Positions 24,781 through 33,853 of a stretch of 48,507 nucleotides of DNA are shown here, in pieces. The position numbers and the translations under genes were made by a program. Position 1 is the stretch's first letter; each line of letters starts with the position of its first letter. The stretch spans positions 1 through 48,507 of the forward strand of contig NZ_JADUCM010000038.1 in the NCBI RefSeq assembly GCF_016009175.1. Reading direction: 5' to 3'. The DNA comes from Pseudomonas alkylphenolica (GTDB lineage: Bacteria; Pseudomonadota; Gammaproteobacteria; Pseudomonadales; Pseudomonadaceae). The notes beneath the pieces are model-generated. The model was not told the DNA's origin. It searched no databases and saw only the letters and a program-made list of their open reading frames with translations.

Positions 24781-25950
24781 ATGCCCCTTTCCCTGTTGAT
24801 CCTGGCGCTCAGCGCCTTCGCCATCGGCACCACAGAGTTCGTCATCATGGGCCTGCTGCCCGATGTTGCAGCGGACCTCGGCGTGTCGATTCCCGGTGCT
24901 GGCTGGCTCGTCACCGGTTACGCCCTGGGCGTCGCCCTCGGTGCGCCGGTCATGGCCCTGGCCACCTCAAAGCTGCCACGCAAGGCGGCCTTGATCGCGC
25001 TGATGGGCGTGTTCATCGTCGGCAACCTGTTGTGTGCGGTGGCCAGCGATTACAACCTGCTGATGTTCGCCCGCGTGGTGACCGCCCTGTGTCACGGTGC
25101 ATTTTTCGGCATCGGTTCGGTGGTGGCTGCCAGCCTGGTGCCGGCCAACCGCCGCGCTTCAGCAGTCGCCCTGATGTTCACCGGCCTGACCCTGGCCAAC
25201 GTCCTCGGCGTACCACTGGGCACTGCGCTGGGCCAGGTCTACGGCTGGCGCTCGACCTTCTGGGCAGTGACGGTGATCGGGGTGATTGCCTTGATCGGCC
25301 TGATCCGCTTCCTGCCGTTTCGCCATGACGAGGAAAAACTCGACATGCGCGCCGAACTGGCAGCCCTCAAAGGCGCAGGTATCTGGCTGTCGCTGTCGAT
25401 GACCGTGCTGTTCTCGGCGTCGATGTTTGCACTGTTCACTTACGTGGCGCCCTTGCTCGGCGATGTCACCGGCGTTTCGCCCACCGGCGTGACCTGGACC
25501 CTGCTGCTGATCGGCCTGGGCCTGACCCTGGGCAACATTCTCGGCGGCAAGCTGGCAGACCGTCGCCTGAGCGCCACCCTGATCGGCGTGTTCATCAGCA
25601 TGGCAGTGATCTCCACCGCGCTCAGCTGGACGAGCGTTGCGGTAATCCCGGCGGAGATCACCCTCTTCCTCTGGGCCACGGCTGCCTTTGCCGCCGTGCC
25701 GGCCTTGCAGGTCAACGTGGTGACCTTCGGCAAGGCCGCACCCAACCTGGTATCGACCCTGAACATTGGCGCATTCAACCTGGGCAATGCCTTGGGCGCC
25801 TGGGTCGGCGGTACGGTAATCGCACAAGGACTGGGCCTGACCCGCGTGCCCCTGGCTGCCGCCGCCCTGGCGGTGCTGGCCCTGATCGTCACCCTGATCA
25901 CCTTCAACCAGCGCGGCGACAAGGCCGAACTGGCACCTGCGACTCACTGA
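24781..25950 (+). CDS. pyeM: MFS efflux transporter PyeM
   Basis: Inner-membrane major facilitator protein of 389 residues with 12 hydrophobic segments, DHA1/AraJ-type. Start PLSLLILALSAFAIGTTEFVIMGLLP is the typical TM1 of the sugar-efflux/YdhP group, and the motif A region after TM2 is degenerate (ATSKLPRKAALI). Lies 13 bases after pyeR and 16 bases before xenB, so one transcript. Likely exports a compound related to the XenB substrate or its product; identity unknown. Confidence 0.88.
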   Translation: MPLSLLILALSAFAIGTTEFVIMGLLPDVAADLGVSIPGAGWLVTGYALGVALGAPVMALATSKLPRKAALIALMGVFIVGNLLCAVASDYNLLMFARVVTALCHGAFFGIGSVVAASLVPANRRASAVALMFTGLTLANVLGVPLGTALGQVYGWRSTFWAVTVIGVIALIGLIRFLPFRHDEEKLDMRAELAALKGAGIWLSLSMTVLFSASMFALFTYVAPLLGDVTGVSPTGVTWTLLLIGLGLTLGNILGGKLADRRLSATLIGVFISMAVISTALSWTSVAVIPAEITLFLWATAAFAAVPALQVNVVTFGKAAPNLVSTLNIGAFNLGNALGAWVGGTVIAQGLGLTRVPLAAAALAVLALIVTLITFNQRGDKAELAPATH

Positions 25951-25966
25951 TAAGCCTGAGGTATTT

Positions 25967-27016
25967 ATGACGACTATTTTCGATCCCATCACCCTCGGCG
26001 ATCTGCAACTGCCGAACCGCATCATCATGGCCCCGCTGACCCGCTGCCGCGCCGATGAAGGCCGCGTACCCAATGCCCTGATGGCCGAGTACTACGTACA
26101 GCGCGCGAGCGCCGGGCTGATCCTCAGCGAGGCCACCTCCGTGACCCCGATGGGTGTCGGCTACCCGGACACTCCCGGCATCTGGTCCAACGACCAGGTG
26201 CGCGGCTGGACCAACGTGACCAAATCCGTGCACGCCGCTGGCGGGCGGATTTTCCTTCAGCTGTGGCATGTCGGGCGGATTTCGCACCCGATCTACCTGA
26301 ACGGCGAAACCCCGGTGGCGCCTAGCGCGATCCAGCCCAAGGGCCACGTCAGCCTGGTGCGTCCACTGGCGGACTACCCGACGCCGCGCGCCCTGGAAAC
26401 CGCAGAAATCGCCGACATCGTCGAGGCTTACCGTACCGGTGCCGAGAACGCCAAGGCAGCCGGTTTTGACGGGGTGGAAGTGCATGCTGCGAACGGCTAC
26501 CTGCTCGACCAGTTCCTGCAGAGCAGCACCAACCAGCGCACCGACCAGTACGGTGGCTCGCTGGAAAACCGTGCACGGTTGCTGCTGGAAGTGACCGATG
26601 CGGTCATCGATGTGTGGGGCGCACAACGCGTCGGTGTGCACCTGGCGCCACGCGCCGACTCGCACGACATGGGCGATGCCAATCGCGCCGAAACCTTCAC
26701 GTATGTTGCCCGTGAACTGGGCAAGCGCGGAATTGCCTTCATCTGCTCACGTGAGAAAGAAGGCGATGACAGCATCGGCCCCTTGATCAAGGAAGCCTTT
26801 GGCGGCCCCTACATCGTCAACGAGCGCTTCACCAAGGACACCGCGAATGCCTCGCTGGCCAGCGGTCGTGCCGATGCCGTGGCTTTCGGTGTGCCGTTCA
26901 TTGCCAACCCGGACCTGCCGGCCCGGCTGGCTGCGGATGCACCGCTGAACCAGGCCCATCCGGAAACCTTCTACGCCAAGGGCCCGGTCGGTTACATCGA
27001 CTACCCGCGGATGTGA
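25967..27016 (+). CDS. xenB: Old yellow enzyme, xenobiotic reductase (XenB/NemA-like)
   Basis: FMN-dependent ene/nitroester reductase using NAD(P)H, 349 residues. FMN-binding start PNRIIMAPLTRCRAD (T25, C27 over the flavin), substrate-anion pair H173/N176 and proton donor Y178 in EVHAANGYLLDQF, and the typical SSTNQRTDQYGGSLENRARLLLEV. The FMN phosphate site is around SGRADAVAFGVPFIANPDL. Such enzymes reduce activated alkenes and nitro compounds. Third gene of pyeR-pyeM-xenB; a stem-loop and a REP element follow. Confidence 0.93.
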   Translation: MTTIFDPITLGDLQLPNRIIMAPLTRCRADEGRVPNALMAEYYVQRASAGLILSEATSVTPMGVGYPDTPGIWSNDQVRGWTNVTKSVHAAGGRIFLQLWHVGRISHPIYLNGETPVAPSAIQPKGHVSLVRPLADYPTPRALETAEIADIVEAYRTGAENAKAAGFDGVEVHAANGYLLDQFLQSSTNQRTDQYGGSLENRARLLLEVTDAVIDVWGAQRVGVHLAPRADSHDMGDANRAETFTYVARELGKRGIAFICSREKEGDDSIGPLIKEAFGGPYIVNERFTKDTANASLASGRADAVAFGVPFIANPDLPARLAADAPLNQAHPETFYAKGPVGYIDYPRM

Positions 27017-27024
27017 ATTTCACC

Positions 27025-27058
27025 GGTCAGGTGCAAACCTCAACCATTGCACCTGACC
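27025..27058. terminator. Long stem-loop after xenB
   Basis: Perfect 12-bp stem GGTCAGGTGCAA (27025-27036) / TTGCACCTGACC (27047-27058) with a 10-base loop, 8 bases after the xenB stop. No T-tract follows, so it may be Rho-independent only in part, or protect the 3' end. Confidence 0.6.
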
Positions 27059-27087
27059 TGTGGGAGCGGGTTCACCCGCGAAGAGCC
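27059..27087. repeat. Pseudomonas REP element (single copy)
   Basis: TGTGGGAGCGGGTTCACCCGCGAAGAG..., the P. putida-type REP with inner stem GCGGG (27066-27070) / CCCGC (27075-27079). It lies in the 3' space between convergent genes, its normal location. Only one copy is seen in this window. Confidence 0.85.
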
Positions 27088-27098
27088 CCGCGCCTCAA

Positions 27099-27941
27099 TC
27101 AAGGCCGAGCATTGATCTGTTGCTGCAGGTTCTGCACCTGGCTTTGCAGGGTGTTGATGTTGCGCGTCATCTGCGCGCGAAAGGCATCAAACTCGGCAAC
27201 CGAGGCGCCTGAGGCTGCAGGCGCCGCCGGGCGGTTCTCCTGCTCGCTCTTGAGCACAATCAGGTCCTGCTCCAGACGCTGAATGGCTGCACTGGGGTTG
27301 CCTTGCTTCTTCAGCGCAGCCACATCGCTGGTAAGGCTGCTGATCTGTGCATCCAGTTTGCCGCCGTCCACCTGAGCCGCTTTCAACGCCGCCAACTCAC
27401 CGTTCACGGCCTTGAGCTGCGCCTGCAACTCGGCCTGCAATTTGGCCGTGGTCGCCTGTTGCTCGTTGGCCTGGGCCAACACCTGCTCCAGTCGTTTACC
27501 CAGATCGCCCGCCTGCCCGGCCACCCCTTGCTGCTGCTTGCCTTGCTCGGCAAGGCTGGCCTGCAGCTGTTTAATCTGCAGCTTGAGCGCTTCACTGCCG
27601 GTATTGACGTTGCTTTCGCTGGCATCGACTTTACCGCTGATGGCCTGCAAACGCCCCGCTGCATCCTCACTGATGCGGGCAAAGCTTTCCTGGGTGGCGA
27701 CCAGTTGCTGCTCCATCAACGAGACCTGCTGAAAGCTCCACCAGCCCAGCCCGGCCAGGGCGATGAACGACGCCCCCAGCAGTGCCCACAAGGGCCCGGT
27801 ACTGGCGGCACGTGGCGCCTTGCGCGCGCCAGCGCTTACCGGGCCATGCCCGGCAGGCAACGGATCAAAGTCATCGTCGTCACGGGTGACCGCACGCAAG
27901 GTCGGGACATTGTCGAAATCGTCTTGAGCATCGTTACGCAT
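27099..27941 (-). CDS. Single-pass membrane protein with long coiled coil
   Basis: 280 residues from ATG 27941. The first ~45 residues are acidic then basic and probably cytoplasmic. One membrane helix (LWALLGASFIALAGLGWW, about 51-68) is followed by ~200 residues of Gln/Ala/Leu-rich coiled coil (EQQLVATQESFARISEDAAG; KLQAELQAQLKAVNGELAALK), presumably in the periplasm. No enzyme motif is visible; database names such as ATPase for this type are only coiled-coil similarity. Function unknown; a structural or scaffolding role is possible. Confidence 0.78.
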   Translation of the reverse strand: MRNDAQDDFDNVPTLRAVTRDDDDFDPLPAGHGPVSAGARKAPRAASTGPLWALLGASFIALAGLGWWSFQQVSLMEQQLVATQESFARISEDAAGRLQAISGKVDASESNVNTGSEALKLQIKQLQASLAEQGKQQQGVAGQAGDLGKRLEQVLAQANEQQATTAKLQAELQAQLKAVNGELAALKAAQVDGGKLDAQISSLTSDVAALKKQGNPSAAIQRLEQDLIVLKSEQENRPAAPAASGASVAEFDAFRAQMTRNINTLQSQVQNLQQQINARP

Positions 27942-28029
27942 GGGAGCCTTCAACCGCCGTAATAGCAAATGGGCACTAGTATAAACCGCTTACACGGCGC
28001 ACTCATCGACCGCAAAGCATTCCCCAGGT

Positions 28030-29025
28030 TCACTTACCCGGGTGCTGAGCGCCCCACCAGCCGCAGAACTCGTCCAGCGCCGTCCACACACTGACGGTGG
28101 GTCGGTAGTTCAACAGTTGCCGGGCGCGGCTGATGTCCAGGGTGAAGTCCTTGCTCATCACCTGCATGCCCAGGCGCGAAAGCGTCGGCTGCGGGCGACC
28201 CGGCCAGAGCATGCAGGCGCCTTCGTTCAGTGCCGCTGCCGTGTAGGCCAGCCCATAGGAGCGGTAGCGGGTCACCTGCGGCAGGTGCATCTGGCGCATC
28301 ACATAGTTGACCACATCCCACAACGGCAGTGGATGACCATTGCTGATGTTGTAGGCCTGGCCCAAGGCGCCTTCATCGGCGAACACGGCACTGAGCAACG
28401 CCTCGTTGAGGTTCTGCACACTGGTGAAGTCGACCTTGTTCAGGCCATTGCCGATAATGGCCAGGCGACGCTTGCGTTGCATCTGCAACAGCCGCGGGAA
28501 AATGCTGACATCCCCTGCCCCGGTGACAAACCGCGGACGCAACGCCAGCACCTCAAGGCCAAACTCCTGGGCACCGAAGACTTTCTGCTCGGCCAGATAT
28601 TTGGTGGCCCCGTAGTGGTCATGAAAGCGCCGGGGCACCTGTTCTTCGCGGATATTCAGCTGCGAGCGGCCATTGAAGTAGATCGACGGCGAAGACAGGT
28701 GCACCAAACGCCGCACATGTTCCTTGAGGCACGCCTCGACGACGTTTTCGGTCACCACCACGTTGCCCTGGTAGAAATCCTGGTAGCGTCCCCAGTTCCC
28801 TACCGCTCCGGCGCAGTGCACCACGGCATCCACCCCCTGGCAGAGGCGGCGCGCCAGCTCAGGGTCGCTCAGGTCTCCGGGGATGAATTGCGCCCCGCGT
28901 CGCACCAGGTGCTCGACGCCTTCGGCACGCCGGCCGTTGACCCGGACGTCCAGGCCCTGCTCCAGGGCAAAACGCGCAAAGCGCCCGCCAATGAAGCCGC
29001 TTGCGCCGGTGACCAGAATTCGCAT
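28030..29025 (-). CDS. NAD-dependent epimerase/dehydratase (3-beta-HSD-like)
   Basis: 331 residues, extended short-chain dehydrogenase fold. Nucleotide-binding GASGFIG (7-13), HCAGAVGNW, and the catalytic YxxxK in DHYGATKYLAEQ (about 139-143). The closest subgroup is 3-beta-hydroxysteroid dehydrogenase/NSDHL-like proteins, but the bacterial substrate is unknown. Lies 49 bases downstream of the LysR-type gene on the same strand. Confidence 0.85.
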   Translation of the reverse strand: MRILVTGASGFIGGRFARFALEQGLDVRVNGRRAEGVEHLVRRGAQFIPGDLSDPELARRLCQGVDAVVHCAGAVGNWGRYQDFYQGNVVVTENVVEACLKEHVRRLVHLSSPSIYFNGRSQLNIREEQVPRRFHDHYGATKYLAEQKVFGAQEFGLEVLALRPRFVTGAGDVSIFPRLLQMQRKRRLAIIGNGLNKVDFTSVQNLNEALLSAVFADEGALGQAYNISNGHPLPLWDVVNYVMRQMHLPQVTRYRSYGLAYTAAALNEGACMLWPGRPQPTLSRLGMQVMSKDFTLDISRARQLLNYRPTVSVWTALDEFCGWWGAQHPGK

Positions 29026-29074
29026 GTACCACTCCGCCTAACCAATATTCAGAAGCTGCTGACGCTGCCGGGCC

Positions 29075-29965
29075 TTACAAGGGCACCAGCCAATGCCGGG
29101 CCGTCTGTCGCAGATGCTCGGTTAATTGACTGAGCAATTGCCCGCCATTGCGCCAATGATGCCAGTACAGCGGCACATCGATGGGTTTATCCGCCGAAAT
29201 TTCTACCAGGCGGCCGTCGGCCAGCTGTTCACGCACCTGCAGTTCCGGCACCAGCCCCCACCCTAGCCCGGCTTCGGTCATGCGCAAAAAACCCTCGGAA
29301 GAAGGACACAGGTGATGCAGGAAACCGTCCTGTATACCCAGGCTGGCCAGGTAGCGGTGCTGGAGGAAATCATCCGGGCCGAACACCAGTGCCGGGGTGC
29401 GGGGCAACCGCGCCGCCTCGAAACCGTCGGGAAAGTAGCGCGCCATGAAGGCCGGGCTGGCCAGGGCACGGTAACGCATGGCGCCCAGCAACAGGCTGCG
29501 CGCACCGGCCACCGGGCGCTCGCTGCCGCACAGGCAGGCCGCCACCTCGCCGGCGCGCATGCGCTTGAGGCCGACCTCCTGATCTTCGACCACCAGGTCC
29601 AGCAGCACTTGCTGCTCGGCACAGAATGCCCCCACCGCACCGGCCCACCAGGTAGCCAGGCTGTCGGCATTGAGGGCGATGCGCAAGCGCTCGGGCAAGC
29701 CCTCTTCGTCCAGCGCCGGCACCTGGCTTTGCAGGTCGCGCTCAAGCAAGCGCACCTGCTGCACGTGGTTGAGCAGCCGTCGCCCGACATCGGTAGGGCT
29801 GGGAGGATTGGCGCGAATCAAAACCGGCTGGCCGACCCGTGCCTCAAGCAGTTTGATGCGCTGAGAGATCGCCGACTGCGACAACCCCAGTACCTGCGCC
29901 GCACGCTCGAAACCGGCTTGTTCGATGACAGCAGCCAGTGCCGAAAGCAGTTTGTAATCGAACAT
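29075..29965 (-). CDS. argP: LysR-type regulator, ArgP-like
   Basis: 296 residues from ATG 29965. N-terminal winged helix FDYKLLSALAAVIEQAGFERAAQVLGLSQSAISQRIKLLEARVG matches ArgP/IciA closely; the effector domain follows. In-frame sequence upstream of this ATG belongs to the LysE side and is not part of the protein. Divergent from a LysE/ArgO exporter, the classic arrangement in which ArgP with arginine or lysine activates the exporter. The 123-base divergent region is the likely binding site. Confidence 0.9.
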   Translation of the reverse strand: MFDYKLLSALAAVIEQAGFERAAQVLGLSQSAISQRIKLLEARVGQPVLIRANPPSPTDVGRRLLNHVQQVRLLERDLQSQVPALDEEGLPERLRIALNADSLATWWAGAVGAFCAEQQVLLDLVVEDQEVGLKRMRAGEVAACLCGSERPVAGARSLLLGAMRYRALASPAFMARYFPDGFEAARLPRTPALVFGPDDFLQHRYLASLGIQDGFLHHLCPSSEGFLRMTEAGLGWGLVPELQVREQLADGRLVEISADKPIDVPLYWHHWRNGGQLLSQLTEHLRQTARHWLVPL

Positions 29966-30088
29966 TATTTTTCCTAATGCCAGATCAGCTTTATTTGTTT
30001 TTCTTATACAAGGCTTGCCCCCAGAATAGCCAGCATCCTGTTTGATTTTCTGCGCCGGTGCCCTGCCGGTGTTTGTGGAGTGTCCCCT

Positions 30089-30688
30089 ATGTGGCAAAGC
30101 TATCTGAACGGCCTGCTGGTCGCCTTCGGCCTGATCATGGCGATCGGCACCCAGAACGCATTCGTCCTGGCCCAGAGCCTGCGCCGCGAACATCACCTGC
30201 CGGTGGCGGCGCTGTGCGTGATCTGCGATGCCCTGCTGGTGGCCGCCGGGGTGTTCGGCCTGGCAACGGTGCTGGCACAAAACCCGACCCTGCTCGCCGT
30301 CGCCCGTTGGGGCGGTGCGGTGTTCCTGATCTGGTACGGCAGCAAAGCCCTGATGCGTGCCTGTTCACAACAAAGCCTGCAACAAAGTGAAGGCCAGGGC
30401 ATCCGTTCACGCCGGGCCGTGCTGCTCAGCGCCCTGGCCGTCACCCTGCTCAACCCTCATGTGTACCTGGATACCGTGCTGCTGATCGGCTCGCTCGGCG
30501 CCCAGCAAACAGTGCCCGGCGCTTACGTGGCCGGCGCCGCCAGCGCTTCGCTGCTGTGGTTCTTCACCCTCGCCCTGGGCGCCGCCTGGCTGGCCCCCTG
30601 GCTGGCACGCCCGGGCACCTGGCGCCTGCTGGACTTGATGGTGGCGGTGATGATGTTCGCCGTGGCCGCCCAGCTGATCTTCACCTGA
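30089..30688 (+). CDS. argO: LysE/ArgO family amino-acid exporter
   Basis: Inner-membrane exporter of 199 residues with about six hydrophobic segments. Start ATG 30089 has GGAG 8 bases upstream; the in-frame GTG 30080 overlaps that ribosome site. Conserved GLIMAIGTQNAFVLAQSLRREH and SALAVTLLNPHVYLDTVLLIGS identify the LysE/ArgO group. Expected substrates are arginine (possibly lysine or canavanine). Regulated by the divergent ArgP-like protein by inference. Confidence 0.88.
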   Translation: MWQSYLNGLLVAFGLIMAIGTQNAFVLAQSLRREHHLPVAALCVICDALLVAAGVFGLATVLAQNPTLLAVARWGGAVFLIWYGSKALMRACSQQSLQQSEGQGIRSRRAVLLSALAVTLLNPHVYLDTVLLIGSLGAQQTVPGAYVAGAASASLLWFFTLALGAAWLAPWLARPGTWRLLDLMVAVMMFAVAAQLIFT

Positions 30689-30766
30689 GGCCGCTGGTCT
30701 GCGGTTGGCAAAGGCTCTGGAACCTCTTTCCCATACAGTTGTTGCGTGGTTAAGCACAGGGCCCGG

Positions 30767-30775
30767 TGCTATGAT
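30767..30775 (+). promoter_or_regulatory. Extended -10 promoter element for sodB
   Basis: TGCTATGAT at 30767-30775 fits the extended -10 form TGnTATAAT; no good -35 is present. It would give a leader of about 95 bases before sodB ATG 30877. Confidence 0.4.
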
Positions 30776-30876
30776 CCAGCCCTTGCGTCGCAAAGAGTAC
30801 AAACTCCCCGACGCACATTCGGCCGCCCGTGATCGGCCTTGCGCTCACCGCAACAGACCTGATTAGGAGAATCACC

Positions 30877-31473
30877 ATGGCTTTTGAATTGCCGCCGCTG
30901 CCTTACGCACACGACGCCCTGCAGCCGCACATTTCCAAGGAAACCCTGGAATACCACCACGACAAGCACCACAACACCTACGTCGTGAACCTGAACAACC
31001 TGGTGCCAGGCACCGAGTTTGAAGGCAAGACCCTGGAAGAGATCGTCAAGTCCTCCTCCGGCGGCATCTTCAACAACGCCGCTCAGGTCTGGAACCACAC
31101 CTTCTATTGGAACTGCCTGGCACCAAACGCCGGCGGCCAGCCTACCGGCGCCCTGGCTGATGCCATCAACGCTGCGTTCGGTTCGTTCGACAAGTTCAAG
31201 GAAGAGTTCACCAAGACTTCCGTTGGCACCTTCGGCTCCGGCTGGGGCTGGCTGGTGAAGAAAGCTGACGGTTCCCTGGCCCTGGCCAGCACCATCGGCG
31301 CCGGCTGCCCGCTGACCAGCGGCGACACCCCGCTGCTGACCTGCGACGTCTGGGAACACGCTTACTACATCGACTACCGCAACCTGCGTCCAAAATACGT
31401 CGAGGCGTTCTGGAACCTGGTTAACTGGAAGTTCGTCGCTGAGCAGTTCGAAGGCAAGACCTTCACTGCCTAA
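30877..31473 (+). CDS. sodB: Iron superoxide dismutase
   Basis: Cytoplasmic enzyme converting superoxide to oxygen and hydrogen peroxide. 198 residues from ATG 30877 (TAGGAG upstream). Metal ligands are H27 (in YHHDKHH), H74 (WNHTFYW), D157 and H161 (DVWEHAYYIDY). GGQPTG and FGSGWGWLVKK fit the Fe-specific family. Followed by a strong terminator and, as in P. aeruginosa, by bifA. The ~100-base leader would suit small-RNA control under low iron, as known for sodB in other bacteria, but no pairing was tested. Confidence 0.96.
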   Translation: MAFELPPLPYAHDALQPHISKETLEYHHDKHHNTYVVNLNNLVPGTEFEGKTLEEIVKSSSGGIFNNAAQVWNHTFYWNCLAPNAGGQPTGALADAINAAFGSFDKFKEEFTKTSVGTFGSGWGWLVKKADGSLALASTIGAGCPLTSGDTPLLTCDVWEHAYYIDYRNLRPKYVEAFWNLVNWKFVAEQFEGKTFTA

Positions 31474-31487
31474 GCGAAAGCTGTGAG

Positions 31488-31518
31488 AAAAAAACCCGGC
31501 TTGTCCGGGTTTTTTTTC
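31488..31518 (+). terminator. Terminator after sodB
   Basis: CCCGG (31495-31499), loop CTTGT, CCGGG (31505-31509), flanked by seven A and eight or more T, extending the stem with A-T pairs. Confidence 0.92.
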
Positions 31519-31687
31519 ATCTGCGCGCTGGCCTCTGGCTCTTGCTCCGGGCTGATACCACGCTAACATCAAACGTTGGGAAGATTGCTTTCGCAATTAA
31601 AGTCGCAAGGCCGGGCAACCGATACAGTGACAGCAGGCACACGCACAGCGGTGGGTGGTGAGTGTTCTGTCAACGGCCGATAGTGGA

Positions 31688-31706
31688 TTGCCAAATTTGA
31701 TGGCAA
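31688..31706. promoter_or_regulatory. Palindrome upstream of bifA
   Basis: TTGCCA (31688-31693), 7 bases, TGGCAA (31701-31706), ending 34 bases before the start codon. Possible operator or part of the leader; the binding factor is not recognised. Confidence 0.4.
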
Positions 31707-31740
31707 AATGATGTCATGCGCATGGATTAAGGAAACCCCA

Positions 31741-33792
31741 TTGAAGCTGGAACTCAAGAACAGCTTATCGGTCAAGTTGCTCAGGGTCGTGCTGCTCTCG
31801 GCACTGGCAGTCGGTGTCGTTCTCAGTTGCGCGCAGATCGTCTTCGATGCCTACAAGACCCGTCAGGCAGTGGCCAATGACGCCCAGCGAATCCTCGACA
31901 TGTTCCGCGACCCTTCCACCCAGGCGGTCTACAGCCTGGACAAGGAAATGGGCATGCAGGTCATGGAAGGGCTGTTCCAGGACGAGTCCGTGCGCATGGC
32001 CTCGATCGGCCACCCCAACGAAACCATGCTGGCGGAAAAGACCCGCCCGTTGCAGGAGACGCCAACGCGCTGGCTTACCGACCTGATCCTTGGCCAGGAA
32101 CGCACATTCTCCACGCAGCTGGTCGGCCGCGGTCCCTACAGCGAATACTACGGCGACCTCAACATCACCCTCGACACCGCGGCCTATGGCGCGGGCTTTC
32201 TGGTCAGCTCGGTGATCATTTTCATCTCCGGTGTGCTACGCGCGCTGGCCATGGGCCTGGTGTTGTACCTGGTCTACCACTGGATGCTGACCAAGCCGCT
32301 GTCGAAGATCATCGAGCACCTCACCCAGATCAACCCCGACCGCCCCAGCCAGCACCAGCTGCCGCTGCTCAAGGGCCACGAGCGCAACGAACTGGGCATA
32401 TGGGTCAACACCGCCAACCAGTTGCTCGCCTCGATCGAACGCAATACCCATTTGCGTCACGAAGCCGAGAACAGCCTGCTGCGCATGGCCCAGTACGACT
32501 TCCTCACAGGACTGCCCAATCGTCAGCAACTGCAGCAGCAACTGGACAAGATCCTCGTTGACGCCGGTCGCCTGCAGCGACGGGTTGCCGTGCTGTGTGT
32601 GGGCCTCGACGACTTCAAAGGCATCAACGAACAGTTCAGTTACCAGACCGGCGACCAGTTACTGCTGGCCCTGGCGGATCGCCTGCGTGCCCACAGTGGC
32701 CGCCTCGGCGCCCTGGCACGCCTGGGTGGCGACCAGTTCGCCCTGGTCCAGGCCGATATCGAACAGCCCTACGAGGCGGCCGAACTGGCACAAAGCATTC
32801 TGGATGATCTGGAAGCGCCCTTCGCCCTCGACCACCAGGAAATTCGCCTGCGCGCCACCATCGGCATCACCCTGTTCCCGGAAGATGGCGACAGTACGGA
32901 AAAGCTGCTGCAAAAAGCCGAGCAGACCATGACACTGGCCAAGACCCGCTCGCGCAATCGCTATCAGTTCTACATCGCCAGCGTCGACAGCGAAATGCGC
33001 CGCCGTCGCGAGCTGGAAAAAGACCTGCGCGAAGCCCTGCCGCGCAATCAGCTGTTTCTGGTCTACCAGCCGCAAATCAGCTACCGCGATCATCGCGTGG
33101 TCGGGGTCGAGGCCCTGCTGCGCTGGCAGCACCCGGAGCTGGGCATGGTTCCACCCGACCAGTTCATTCCCCTGGCCGAACAGAACGGCAACATCATCAC
33201 CATCGGTGAATGGGTGCTCGACCAGGCCTGCAGGCAACTGCGCGAATGGCACGACCAGGGCTTCAGCGAGTTGCGCATGGCGGTCAACCTGTCCACTGTG
33301 CAATTGCACCACAACGAACTGCCACGGGTGGTCAACAACCTGCTGCAGATCTACCGCCTGCCGCCGCGCAGCCTGGAACTGGAGGTTACCGAAACCGGCC
33401 TGATGGAAGACATCAGTACCGCTGCCCAGCATTTGCTCAGCCTGCGCCGCTCCGGTGCGATGATCGCCATCGACGACTTCGGTACCGGCTACTCGTCGCT
33501 CAGTTACCTCAAGTCACTGCCGCTGGACAAGATCAAGATCGACAAGAGCTTCGTCCAGGACCTGCTCGACGATGACGACGATGCCACCATCGTTCGCGCC
33601 ATCATCCAGCTGGGCAAGAGCCTGGGCATGCAAGTAATCGCCGAGGGCGTGGAAACAGCCGAGCAGGAGGCCTACATCATTGCCCAGGGCTGCCATGAAG
33701 GTCAGGGTTATCACTACAGCAAGCCTCTGCCTGCCCGCGAGCTGACAGTGTTTCTGAAACAGGCGCAACGCAACCAGGTTTCGATTCTGTAA
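31741..33792 (+). CDS. bifA: c-di-GMP phosphodiesterase BifA (GGDEF-EAL)
   Basis: Inner-membrane enzyme that degrades c-di-GMP, lowering biofilm and raising motility. TTG 31741 has AAGGA 7 bases upstream and gives 683 residues beginning with the family N-terminus LKLELKNSLSVKLLRVVLL. TM1 is ~12-33, periplasmic part ~34-150, TM2 ~152-182. The GGDEF domain is degenerate (GGDQF, 329-333), so cyclase activity is not expected. The EAL domain is intact: EALLRW (E457), DDFGTGYSSLSYL (578-590), KIDKSF and EGVE. Location after sodB matches PA4366-PA4367. Confidence 0.95.
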   Translation: MKLELKNSLSVKLLRVVLLSALAVGVVLSCAQIVFDAYKTRQAVANDAQRILDMFRDPSTQAVYSLDKEMGMQVMEGLFQDESVRMASIGHPNETMLAEKTRPLQETPTRWLTDLILGQERTFSTQLVGRGPYSEYYGDLNITLDTAAYGAGFLVSSVIIFISGVLRALAMGLVLYLVYHWMLTKPLSKIIEHLTQINPDRPSQHQLPLLKGHERNELGIWVNTANQLLASIERNTHLRHEAENSLLRMAQYDFLTGLPNRQQLQQQLDKILVDAGRLQRRVAVLCVGLDDFKGINEQFSYQTGDQLLLALADRLRAHSGRLGALARLGGDQFALVQADIEQPYEAAELAQSILDDLEAPFALDHQEIRLRATIGITLFPEDGDSTEKLLQKAEQTMTLAKTRSRNRYQFYIASVDSEMRRRRELEKDLREALPRNQLFLVYQPQISYRDHRVVGVEALLRWQHPELGMVPPDQFIPLAEQNGNIITIGEWVLDQACRQLREWHDQGFSELRMAVNLSTVQLHHNELPRVVNNLLQIYRLPPRSLELEVTETGLMEDISTAAQHLLSLRRSGAMIAIDDFGTGYSSLSYLKSLPLDKIKIDKSFVQDLLDDDDDATIVRAIIQLGKSLGMQVIAEGVETAEQEAYIIAQGCHEGQGYHYSKPLPARELTVFLKQAQRNQVSIL

Positions 33793-33853
33793 CCCCCGCC
33801 AGCATTGAACTCAAGGGCGCATACACGCAATTGAATATTTACGTGCCTCCCCC

